Notes under the pieces: generated by a model
The model's input: the letters and a program-made list of their open reading frames with translations, nothing else
What the model was told of the DNA's origin: nothing
Databases searched by the model: none
NCBI GenBank assembly: GCA_037968895.1
Contig: JBBKWJ010000312.1
Span: 1-5,581, forward strand
Source: JBBKWJ01 sp037968895
GTDB lineage: Bacteria; Actinomycetota; Acidimicrobiia; Acidimicrobiales; SZUA-35
DNA length: 5,581 bases
Reading direction: 5' to 3'
Translations under genes and position numbers: made by a program
In this document: positions 1 through 5,396 of the stretch, one piece after another
Layout: the number at the start of each line of letters is the position of its first letter
Position numbering within the stretch: position 1 is the first letter of the stretch

Positions 1-395
1 GGCGACATCGATTGCATCGCAGTTGAAGTGTTTTCGAGGTTGCGAAGAGCGCCATCGGGGATGAATGCAATTGGCCATGATCGAATCTCGGTGTTCGAGG
101 CCGTGAAGCTAGATCCGGCTGTCAGTGGCTCGATCACCACGACGACGGGAGCGGTCTGGCCTAACTGCTCGGTCGTGTGGCGCGCCCTACTTACTGATGC
201 GCTGACAATGAGACCAACGGCTGATGCGAGGCCGACCAGTGCGATCTGGCGTGGGCTAAGGCGGCGTAGTATGGAGGTCAGGCGCGGCCGAGCCCCCAGC
301 TTTCGATATGGCGGTCGGTCGATCGGCGGCAGGTCGGGTTTCAGAGTTGCCGAAGAAGCCGGGCGATGAGCTGCCGGGGTGTGTGGGCTGGCCAT
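1..395 (-). CDS. Membrane-anchored SAF-domain protein, CpaB/RcpC-like (partial, C-terminus beyond left edge)
   Basis: The minus strand is open from an ATG at 395 to the window edge, giving 131 complete codons. The first 50 residues are Pro/Arg/Ala-rich and basic. A hydrophobic segment at about residues 51-68 (IALVGLASAVGLIVSASV) follows basic residues, so it should be a single membrane anchor with an outside C-terminus. After it, APVVVVIEPLTAGSSFTAS and the later WPIAFIPDGAL (about 82-117) match the start of a SAF domain, as in CpaB/RcpC Flp-pilus proteins and in actinobacterial SAF proteins next to fmdB. The start is supported by a strong Shine-Dalgarno at 401-408. The gene lies 81 bases after the fmdB-like gene on the same strand and is probably co-transcribed with it. 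Role is unproven: an extracytoplasmic binding or pilus-assembly function is inferred from the fold only. The missing C-terminus prevents a finer assignment. Confidence 0.75.
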   Translation of the reverse strand, partial: MASPHTPAAHRPASSATLKPDLPPIDRPPYRKLGARPRLTSILRRLSPRQIALVGLASAVGLIVSASVSRARHTTEQLGQTAPVVVVIEPLTAGSSFTASNTEIRSWPIAFIPDGALRNLENTSTAMQSMS

Positions 396-400
396 ACGGG

Positions 401-408
401 CCTCCTCC
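401..408 (-). promoter_or_regulatory. Ribosome binding site of the SAF-domain gene
   Basis: On the minus strand GGAGGAGG lies 5 bases before the ATG at 395. This near-perfect Shine-Dalgarno fixes the start of the SAF-domain protein and shows that the minus strand, not the plus-strand reading frame over the same bases, is coding here. Confidence 0.8.
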
Positions 409-476
409 TGCTGAAGCAGGATGGGCATGCCGGGCGAGGTCCGGCTTAGGTGTGAAAGACGCGTGCCCGCGACAAG

Positions 477-881
477 TTATTTAGAAGTCGAAGACTTCGA
501 TGCCTTTTCGCCGCTCGATGTCGATGTTGGTTTTGATGCCTTGTCTGAGCTGCTTGAGGATTCTTTGCTCGCGGACGAGCTACTTGACGCCGAGCTGTCA
601 GATGAAGTGCTCTCTGACGACGAGCTGCCTGATGTTGCGCTGTCTGACGTGGTGCCGTTTGAAGATGCGCTGGTCGCAGCGGTTGATTTCTTCTTGGAAC
701 CGCGAGCGTCGTTCTTGTAGAAGCCGCTGCCCTTGAACGCGATACCGATCGGGCTGAAGACCTTCTTGAGCGTGTGCTCGTGCTCGTCACCGGCTAGCGA
801 TGTGAGCGCGTCGTCGTGGATTGATTGCTCGATCTCGAAGCGCTCGTCGCAGTCGGTGCATTTATATTCGTAAGTCGGCAT
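477..881 (-). CDS. FmdB-family zinc-ribbon protein, Ruc-like, with altered zinc site and Ser-rich tail
   Basis: This is a 134-residue protein. The N-terminus MPTYEYKCTDC and the block KKVFSPIGIAFKGSGFY (39-55) are diagnostic of the FmdB family. A member of this family in M. tuberculosis, Rv0991c (Ruc), is a redox-regulated chaperone whose four cysteines bind zinc and whose C-terminus is disordered. Here the first knuckle (C8, C11) is intact, but the usual second CxxC is absent; the stretch GDEHEH (31-36) lies there, so H34 and H36 are the only nearby candidate ligands. Residues 62-134 are about half Ser (36 of 73) with scattered Lys, Asp, Glu and Thr, and should be disordered. The ATG at 881 has AGGA 5 bases upstream. 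The gene is divergent from galU, as Rv0991c is near galU-moeA in mycobacteria. A cytoplasmic chaperone-like role is inferred; the family itself is certain. Confidence 0.88.
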   Translation of the reverse strand: MPTYEYKCTDCDERFEIEQSIHDDALTSLAGDEHEHTLKKVFSPIGIAFKGSGFYKNDARGSKKKSTAATSASSNGTTSDSATSGSSSSESTSSDSSASSSSSASKESSSSSDKASKPTSTSSGEKASKSSTSK

Positions 882-1014
882 AAGTTTCCTGCTGTACCAG
901 CGGCAGCATTGGCGTCCGCTGTTGCTTTCTGAGTGTCAGAGGGTAGCGGGATGTTGGCTGCTCCCTGCATCGCGGACGCTCTCGGCAGCCCGCTTTGGAC
1001 ACAGATTGGCCGTA

Positions 1015-1043
1015 TTGGTTAGGGTAATTCGCTTAGAGATAAC
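1015..1043 (+). promoter_or_regulatory. Candidate galU operon promoter
   Basis: TTGGTT (1015-1020) and GATAAC (1038-1043) are separated by 17 bases and match the sigma-70-type -35 and -10 consensus at three and four of six positions. Transcription would start near 1050, leaving a leader of about 39 bases with the Shine-Dalgarno at 1077-1082. The match is modest, so this is only the best candidate in the spacer. Confidence 0.25.
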
Positions 1044-1076
1044 AATGATCGGCCGATTCAGCTATAGGTTCGGGTC

Positions 1077-1082
1077 GAGGAG
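1077..1082 (+). promoter_or_regulatory. Ribosome binding site of galU (supports the GTG start)
   Basis: GAGGAG lies 6 bases before the GTG at 1089. It decides for this non-ATG start, which also gives the expected GalU N-terminus. Confidence 0.75.
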
Positions 1083-1088
1083 TTCAAC

Positions 1089-1964
1089 GTGGCGCAAATT
1101 AAGAAAGCGGTCATCCCGGCGGCGGGTCTTGGAACGCGGTTCTTGCCTTTTTCGAAGGCAGTCCCGAAGGAAATGCTGCCGATTGTTGATCAGCCAGTAA
1201 TCCAGTTTGTGATTCAGGAAGCTATCGATGCCGGCATCGACGACATCCTGATCATCACCTCTCGCCACAAGAAGGTGATGGAGGACCATTTCGATCGCCA
1301 TAGCGAACTCGAGCAGCTTCTCGATGCGAAGGGCAAGACCGAAGAGGCCGACGAGCTGCGGGCGCTGTCGAATATGGCCAACATCCACTTCGTGCGTCAA
1401 GGTGAAGCGCTCGGACTGGGCCACGCTATTGGCGTGGCTCGTCACCACATAGGTAATGAGCCTTTCGTTGTCTTGCTTGGAGACGACATCATGAGCAGCT
1501 CAGTGCTGCAAGGGATGGTAAAGGCCTACGAGGAGCACCAGTGCTCGGTGGTAGGCCTCATGGAAGTGCTCAAAGACGACATCTCCTCCTATGGCTGTGC
1601 TGGTGTAGACCCGATATCTCCCAACCTGGTCGAGGTAAATTCGCTAGTCGAGAAGCCTTCGGTCGAAGACGCGCCCTCCAATCTCGCAATCATGGGCCGC
1701 TACCTGTTCACCCCCGAGATCTTCGACGAGATCGACAACACCCCGCCCGGGGTTGGCGGCGAGATCCAGATCACCGACGCAATGGTTCGCTTGATGACCC
1801 ACCAGCGCATGCTCGGGTTCACATTTACTGAGGGTCGCTATGACACCGGCAAGAAGATTGACTACCTGCGCGCAGTGGTCGACTTTGCGCTCCAGCGCGA
1901 CGACGTTGGGCCCCAGTTCCGCGAGATCCTGGCCGATGTGGCTAAGCGCGAAGGTCTCATCTAG
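1089..1964 (+). CDS. galU: UTP--glucose-1-phosphate uridylyltransferase (GalU)
   Basis: GalU makes UDP-glucose from UTP and glucose 1-phosphate in the cytoplasm, supplying cell-wall and envelope polysaccharide synthesis. The 291-residue length is normal for the family. The nucleotide-binding start IPAAGLGTRFLPFSKAVPKE (9-28) includes the GxGTR loop and the conserved Lys and Pro-Lys-Glu. Other family motifs are QGEALGLGHA (104-113), the metal-binding Asp pair in LLGDD (129-133), SSYG (166-169), VEKP (187-190), GGEIQITDA (223-231) and GRYDTGKK (249-256). The start is GTG with GAGGAG six bases upstream. It is the first gene of the rightward operon and ends 42 bases before moeA. The galU-moeA(glp) pairing is common in Actinobacteria. 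Related nucleotidyltransferases such as RfbA/RmlA are excluded by the GalU-specific KAVPKEMLPIVDQP and EIQITDA blocks. Confidence 0.97.
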   Translation: MAQIKKAVIPAAGLGTRFLPFSKAVPKEMLPIVDQPVIQFVIQEAIDAGIDDILIITSRHKKVMEDHFDRHSELEQLLDAKGKTEEADELRALSNMANIHFVRQGEALGLGHAIGVARHHIGNEPFVVLLGDDIMSSSVLQGMVKAYEEHQCSVVGLMEVLKDDISSYGCAGVDPISPNLVEVNSLVEKPSVEDAPSNLAIMGRYLFTPEIFDEIDNTPPGVGGEIQITDAMVRLMTHQRMLGFTFTEGRYDTGKKIDYLRAVVDFALQRDDVGPQFREILADVAKREGLI

Positions 1965-1994
1965 TCCTGCATAGGCGTCAGGCTGACTAAGACG

Positions 1995-2000
1995 TAGACT
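1995..2000 (+). promoter_or_regulatory. Candidate -10 element for leaderless moeA transcription
   Basis: TAGACT fits the actinobacterial TANNNT -10 pattern and is followed by exactly 6 bases before the A of the moeA ATG at 2007. Transcription would therefore begin at the start codon itself. No Shine-Dalgarno is visible before moeA, which agrees with leaderless translation. No good -35 is present. Confidence 0.4.
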
Positions 2001-2006
2001 TCCCGC

Positions 2007-3230
2007 ATGATCCCCATGGACGAAGCACGAGCGAGAATCGATCGCGATATCTGCCGTCTTCCCTCGGATCAGGTGCCAATTGGCAGCGCTCTCGGACTGG
2101 TGCTCGACGAAACGTTGGTCGCGGCCGAGTCGATACCACCCTTTGCTAACACGGCAATGGACGGATTCGCAGTCAAAGCGACCGATCTCGTAGGCGCATC
2201 GGCTGAAGCTCCCGTCCGGCTGCGAGTGGCCGAAACTATCCCCGCCGGTTCAGTTGCTCAGTCGCCGCTCGTTTCTGGGTCGGCCATGCGAATCATGACC
2301 GGTGCCCCTATTCCAGAGGGCGCCGATGCAATCATCATGGTTGAACTCACCACGCCGGTCCCTGATGTACAAGACGATGTCGTCGATGTTCTCGCCGAGG
2401 TGCCTGTCGGAAATCATGTACGACCGGCTGGCGACGACCTCAAGCCCGGCGATGTCGTGTTTAAGAAAGGCACGATCATCACTCCCGCTCACGTCGGCGT
2501 CATTGCCAGCTTGGGGCGCGAGTCGATTCTCTGCGTGCGCCGTCCCCGGGTCGGGGTGTTCTCGACCGGCGACGAACTCGTCGTTGGCGATGCACCGCTT
2601 GAGCCGGGCCAGATCCGAGATTCAAACCGCCCTGGTCTGCTCGCGGCATTGACAGTCGCGGGCATGGAGCCAATTGATCTTGGACGCTTGCCCGATGACG
2701 AAGCCGTCATCAGTGCGGCGCTTACGGAAGCCGTCGTGCGTTGCGACGCGTTGCTGACGACCGGTGGTGTCAGCATGGGCGAATTCGACTTCGTGAAGCA
2801 GGTTCTCGCGAAGCTCGGCGACTTCAACTGGATGCAGGTCGCGATTCGTCCAGCCAAACCGCTCGCATTCGGTCTCATTGATGGAACGCCGGTCTTCGGG
2901 CTCCCAGGCAATCCAGTTTCGTCGATGGTGAGCTTCGAGCTTTTCGCCAGACCAGCCCTAGAGAAGATGATGGGACGACCGCAGCCGGGACGGACGACCA
3001 TTCTCGCTGTCGCTGACGAGCCATTTCTTCGACGCCCAGATGGAAAGACCCATTTTGTCAGGGTCTTCGCCAAGCAAGAAGCAGATGGCGCATTCCGGGT
3101 ACGATCGTCGGGCCAGCAAGGCTCACACCAGTTATCAGCGATGGCCGCGGCAAACGCCCTCGCAATCATTCCTGACGGAGACGGCATCGAAACGGGAGGG
3201 GCCGTGAAAATCCTCGTGCTGAACCAATGA
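2007..3230 (+). CDS. moeA: Molybdopterin molybdotransferase MoeA / gephyrin-like protein Glp
   Basis: MoeA inserts molybdenum into adenylylated molybdopterin, the last common step of molybdenum cofactor synthesis; in Corynebacterium a MoeA-like protein (Glp) instead works in the divisome. The 407-residue length is typical. N-terminal motifs are NTAMDGFAV (48-56), MTGAPIPEGAD (97-107) and RPAGDDLKPGD (139-149). The central cofactor-binding domain has GVFSTGDELV (183-192), DSNRPGLL (205-212), TTGGVSMGEFDFVK (251-264), the loop IRPAKPLAFG (280-289) and GLPGNPVSS (298-306). The C-terminal barrel (about 328-407) carries THFVRV and GSHQLSAMAAANALAIIPDG (372-391). Conserved acidic residues (D52, E190, D261) and a Lys at 284 remain, so catalysis is likely. 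The start at 2007 gives the family N-terminus MIPMDEARARI; ATG 2016 is a weaker option. The stop overlaps moaA by 4 bases. Whether it is enzyme, division scaffold or both is open. Confidence 0.93.
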   Translation: MIPMDEARARIDRDICRLPSDQVPIGSALGLVLDETLVAAESIPPFANTAMDGFAVKATDLVGASAEAPVRLRVAETIPAGSVAQSPLVSGSAMRIMTGAPIPEGADAIIMVELTTPVPDVQDDVVDVLAEVPVGNHVRPAGDDLKPGDVVFKKGTIITPAHVGVIASLGRESILCVRRPRVGVFSTGDELVVGDAPLEPGQIRDSNRPGLLAALTVAGMEPIDLGRLPDDEAVISAALTEAVVRCDALLTTGGVSMGEFDFVKQVLAKLGDFNWMQVAIRPAKPLAFGLIDGTPVFGLPGNPVSSMVSFELFARPALEKMMGRPQPGRTTILAVADEPFLRRPDGKTHFVRVFAKQEADGAFRVRSSGQQGSHQLSAMAAANALAIIPDGDGIETGGAVKILVLNQ

Positions 3231-4210
3231 CTACTCAACTGATAGACAAGTTTGGAAGGGTGCATCGAGACCTTCGGATCTCGGTGACCGACCGCTGCAA
3301 CTTCCGCTGCGGATATTGCATGCCGAGCGAGGGGATGACCTGGCTCGACCGGTCTGACGTGCTGAGCTTTGAAGAGATCGAGCGTCTGGCGAAGATCTTG
3401 GTCGAGGAAGGCGGCATCGACTCGATCAGACTCACGGGCGGCGAGCCGACGGTTCGGGCCCGGCTGCCGATCCTTGTCGAGAAGTTGGCCAACCTCGGTG
3501 TCGATCTGGCCATGACCACCAACGCGTCGACGTTGGCTCATATGGCGCACGACTTGAAAGACGCTGGCCTGAAGCGAATCAACATCTCGATCGACTCTCT
3601 CGATCGCGAGCGGTTCGCGGCACTAACCAAGCGTGATGAGCTCGGAAGTGTGCTCGCGGGCATCGATGCTGCAATAGAGGCAGAATTCGATGTCGTGAAG
3701 CTCAACGCGGTGCTGATGCGCGGCATTAACGACGATGAGATCATCGACTTTCTCACTCTCGGCCGCGACAAAGGTCTGGTCGTTCGGTTTATTGAATTCA
3801 TGCCGCTGGACGCCCAGGGCGAGTGGTCGAATGATCGGGTTGTTCCGTATGAAGAGATCATCAGCCTCGCACGCCAACATTTTGAGTTCGATCCGGTCGA
3901 ACGTGGCTCTTCGCCAGCCGAGCGATTCACCTATCGAGACGGCAAGGGCGAGTTTGGCGTAATTGCCAGTGTGACGAAGCCATTCTGCGATTCATGTGAC
4001 CGGATCCGCCTCACGGCTGACGGTCAGCTTCGCAACTGTCTATTTGCGCTTGGCCATGTTGACCTCCGCGAGCTGCTTCGTAACGGCGCCACCGACGCCG
4101 AACTACTTGCCGCAATGGCAGGAGAAGTCGACAAGAAGTGGGCAGGCCACGCAATCGGACAGGTCCACTTCATTCGCCCATCGAAGTCTATGAGCCAGCT
4201 CGGCGGCTAA
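3227..4210 (+). CDS. moaA: GTP 3',8-cyclase MoaA (radical SAM)
   Basis: MoaA is a cytoplasmic radical-SAM enzyme that cyclises GTP to the 3',8-cyclo intermediate, which MoaC then converts to cyclic pyranopterin monophosphate. The 327-residue length is normal. The radical-SAM cluster is TDRCNFRCGYC (C24, C28, C31), followed by the SAM-binding LTGGEPTVR (69-77) and TTNAS (97-101). The second [4Fe-4S] site, which binds GTP, is CDSCDRIRLT with C254, C257 and then C271. The C-terminus SKSMSQLGG ends in the Gly-Gly tail that MoaA needs for activity. The ATG sits in an ATGA overlap with the moeA stop, and I see no Shine-Dalgarno close by, so translation is probably coupled to moeA. moaC follows after 46 bases. 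All key residues are present and nothing suggests decay. Confidence 0.97.
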   Translation: MTTQLIDKFGRVHRDLRISVTDRCNFRCGYCMPSEGMTWLDRSDVLSFEEIERLAKILVEEGGIDSIRLTGGEPTVRARLPILVEKLANLGVDLAMTTNASTLAHMAHDLKDAGLKRINISIDSLDRERFAALTKRDELGSVLAGIDAAIEAEFDVVKLNAVLMRGINDDEIIDFLTLGRDKGLVVRFIEFMPLDAQGEWSNDRVVPYEEIISLARQHFEFDPVERGSSPAERFTYRDGKGEFGVIASVTKPFCDSCDRIRLTADGQLRNCLFALGHVDLRELLRNGATDAELLAAMAGEVDKKWAGHAIGQVHFIRPSKSMSQLGG

Positions 4211-4218
4211 TCCCGCCG
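4201..4218 (+). other. Short hairpin across the moaA stop codon
   Basis: CGGCGG (4201-4206) and CCGCCG (4213-4218) can form a 6-bp stem with a 6-base loop that contains the moaA TAA. No U-run follows, so it is not a classical terminator. It may modestly affect moaC expression or be accidental. Confidence 0.3.
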
Positions 4219-4245
4219 CTCGCCCCCTCATCCAAAATCACAACT

Positions 4246-4250
4246 GAAGG
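4246..4250 (+). promoter_or_regulatory. Ribosome binding site of moaC (supports the GTG start)
   Basis: GAAGG lies 6 bases before the GTG at 4257. This start gives an N-terminus (PDRHLTHLDPLGRARMVDV) that aligns with the usual MoaC start. Confidence 0.6.
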
Positions 4251-4256
4251 TTTATC

Positions 4257-4766
4257 GTGCCCGATCGCCATCTCACCCACCTCGACCCACTCGGACGTGC
4301 CCGAATGGTCGATGTCACGCCCAAGGAGCCGAGCTACCGGCGTGCCGTAGCCAAGGGGCGCGTTTACATGGAGCCGGAGACAACGGCCCTTGTGGCGAAG
4401 GGGGCCGTCGCAAAGGGCGATGTGCTCTCGGTGGCTCGGGTCGCAGGAATCCAAGCGTGCAAGCGGACAAGCGACATGATCCCTCTCTGTCACCCGCTAA
4501 TGATTGGAGCGGTGCTCGTCAATTTCGAGATTGCCGACAACTTCATTGAAGTTGAGGCTCAGGTCGACACTATCGACCGAACTGGCGTCGAAATGGAAGC
4601 GCTTATGGCCTGTTCGGTCGCCGCTCTGACCATCTACGACATGTGTAAGTCGGCTGATAAATCGATGGTTATCGGCGACATTGCGCTCTGGGAGAAGACG
4701 GGCGGTCGCTCGGGCACATATCGACGTGCCGAAGATGCAAGCGAATCGGTTGTGGAAAAGCCATAA
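4257..4766 (+). CDS. moaC: Cyclic pyranopterin monophosphate synthase MoaC
   Basis: MoaC converts the MoaA product 3',8-cyclo-GTP to cyclic pyranopterin monophosphate in the cytoplasm; the family forms hexamers. The 169 residues are slightly above the usual size of about 160 because of a short polar tail after residue 155. Family motifs are LTHLDPLGRARMVDV (6-20), KRTSDMIPLCHPL (69-81, with H79), DRTGVEMEALMACSVAALT (107-125, with E114), YDMCKSADK (127-135) and VIGDIALWEKTGGRSG (138-153). D128 and K131 match the catalytic Asp and Lys described for E. coli MoaC. The GTG start has GAAGG six bases upstream. moaA-moaC adjacency explains the pathway step. No moaB, moaD, moaE or mog gene lies in the window, so the later steps must be encoded elsewhere. 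Confidence 0.97.
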   Translation: MPDRHLTHLDPLGRARMVDVTPKEPSYRRAVAKGRVYMEPETTALVAKGAVAKGDVLSVARVAGIQACKRTSDMIPLCHPLMIGAVLVNFEIADNFIEVEAQVDTIDRTGVEMEALMACSVAALTIYDMCKSADKSMVIGDIALWEKTGGRSGTYRRAEDASESVVEKP

Positions 4767-4826
4767 GCCGTAGTACCTTTGACCCAGCAAGTCCCGACCG
4801 GCAGCCGCCGCTTTCGTCGTCGGGGC

Positions 4827-4831
4827 GGAGG
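4827..4831 (+). promoter_or_regulatory. Ribosome binding site of the SepX/GlpR-like gene, long spacing
   Basis: GGAGG lies 11 bases before the ATG at 4843, longer than the usual 5-9. The flanking GGGG (4822-4825) and CCCC (4835-4838) could pair and present the site in a loop, which would also bring it closer to the start codon. Confidence 0.45.
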
Positions 4832-4842
4832 TTTCCCCCACA

Positions 4843-5304
4843 ATGAAAACCATTTCGACAGTTCTCCTCATTGCGCTCGCGCTTGGTTGGGCATGGGTCC
4901 TCGGTAGGCCCCTCATCCAGACAGTGTTTAACCGGGCCCATCGTGACCCCGTTGGCCACTTCAGCCGCCAGCTCACGACCCTTGGTCAGGCGCCTCGAAA
5001 CTCTGCGATGATGCCGAGCTTTAGTGGTGGGCCAGCGGCTGGCAATAGTGTTCGCCAGCGTCGACGTCAGATCATGTTGGCGCTCGTAATTGCCGCCGTC
5101 GTGTCGCTTGGCTTTGCCGTCGCTCTTGGCGGCATCTTCGTTGCTCAGCATCTGTTCGTTGATGTGCTGCTGGTTGGTTATCTTGCCGCCGCCGCTCGGG
5201 CTGGCAGTCTTGAGACCGAACGTCGCCAGAAAGTCTCCTACCTTGGCGACACAAGTGAGTCAGTCCGACCCGCCTTCCTGCGAACGGGCTCCGACCGCTA
5301 CTAG
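4843..5304 (+). CDS. Small three-TM membrane protein, candidate SepX/GlpR-type divisome protein
   Basis: This is a 153-residue protein without catalytic motifs. Hydrophobic segments lie at about 4-20, 77-98 and 102-118. Basic residues at 71-75 (RQRRR) and 127-130 suggest that the middle region (21-76) and the tail (119-153) are cytoplasmic. The layout is an N-terminal anchor ending in GWAWVLGRPL, then a basic and polar stretch with RDPVGHFSRQLTTLG, then RxRRR before a closely spaced TM pair. This resembles the actinobacterial SepX/GlpR family as I remember it. In Corynebacterium GlpR is the membrane receptor of the MoeA-like Glp, and Streptomyces SepX is a division protein. Its place in the galU-moeA operon, like Rv0996 near galU-moeA1, supports this. 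It is much shorter than those relatives. I left the symbol empty because glpR also names an unrelated regulator and the assignment is inferred. Start ATG; GGAGG is 11 bases upstream. Confidence 0.6.
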   Translation: MKTISTVLLIALALGWAWVLGRPLIQTVFNRAHRDPVGHFSRQLTTLGQAPRNSAMMPSFSGGPAAGNSVRQRRRQIMLALVIAAVVSLGFAVALGGIFVAQHLFVDVLLVGYLAAAARAGSLETERRQKVSYLGDTSESVRPAFLRTGSDRY

Positions 5305-5326
5305 GGCCCAGTCTCTGCGAACGGGC
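5278..5326 (+). repeat. 12-bp direct repeat at the end of the operon
   Basis: CTGCGAACGGGC occurs at 5278-5289, inside the last codons of the membrane protein, and again at 5315-5326, just after its stop. The copies are 37 bases apart. This may be a small local duplication or a paired binding site; no known family fits. Confidence 0.45.
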
Positions 5327-5352
5327 AAGAACCTAATTGCGGAGTTCTTAGC
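5325..5352 (+). other. Imperfect hairpin downstream of the operon
   Basis: AAGAAC (5327-5332) pairs with GTTCTT (5344-5349), and the stem extends by GC/GC (5325-5326 with 5351-5352) past a bulged A at 5350. The loop has 11 bases. No T-run follows, so it is a weak terminator candidate at best, but it is the only stem between the operon end and the tRNA promoter. Confidence 0.3.
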
Positions 5353-5377
5353 ACGGTGGAATGCGTTGACGATCTTG

Positions 5378-5383
5378 TAGATT
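5378..5383 (+). promoter_or_regulatory. Candidate -10 element of the tRNA-Ala promoter
   Basis: TAGATT fits TANNNT and lies 13 bases before the tRNA, so a transcript would start near 5390 with a leader of about 7 bases. No -35 is found at 16-18 bases upstream. TTGACG at 5366-5371 is too close to serve this -10. Confidence 0.35.
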
Positions 5384-5396
5384 GTCAGTCCCCAAT

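Larger units (their letters stand above)
882..1088. promoter_or_regulatory. Divergent intergenic region between the fmdB-like gene and galU
   Basis: These 207 bases separate two outward-facing genes and must contain promoters for both. I see no coding signal. An inverted repeat CAGCGG (898-903) / CCGCTG (916-921) sits in the leader of the fmdB-like gene, and a 10-bp palindrome ATCGGCCGAT lies at 1048-1057 in the galU leader. Neither is long enough to be assigned to a known regulator. No convincing -10/-35 pair was found on the minus strand. Confidence 0.6.

Noticed and set aside
28..369. Plus-strand reading frame of 113 codons at the left edge
   Set aside because: It lies antisense to the SAF-domain gene, which has a strong Shine-Dalgarno and recognisable domain; the plus-strand product is Arg-rich and resembles nothing known.
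421..720. Plus-strand frame with an acidic Leu/Asp/Glu repeat-like product
   Set aside because: It is the mirror of the Ser-rich codons of the FmdB-like tail; the minus-strand protein has clear family motifs.
1048..1057. Perfect 10-bp palindrome in the galU leader
   Set aside because: Several such palindromes are expected by chance in a window of this size, so it is not evidence of an operator alone.
1965..2006. Possible molybdenum cofactor riboswitch before moeA
   Set aside because: The gap is only 42 bases, too short for the known Moco riboswitch, and no matching stems are seen. The same holds for the 46-base gap before moaC.
2489..3550. Long minus-strand frame of 353 codons
   Set aside because: It is antisense to the conserved ends of moeA and moaA, with a basic, Ser/Arg-rich product typical of a shadow frame in GC-rich DNA.
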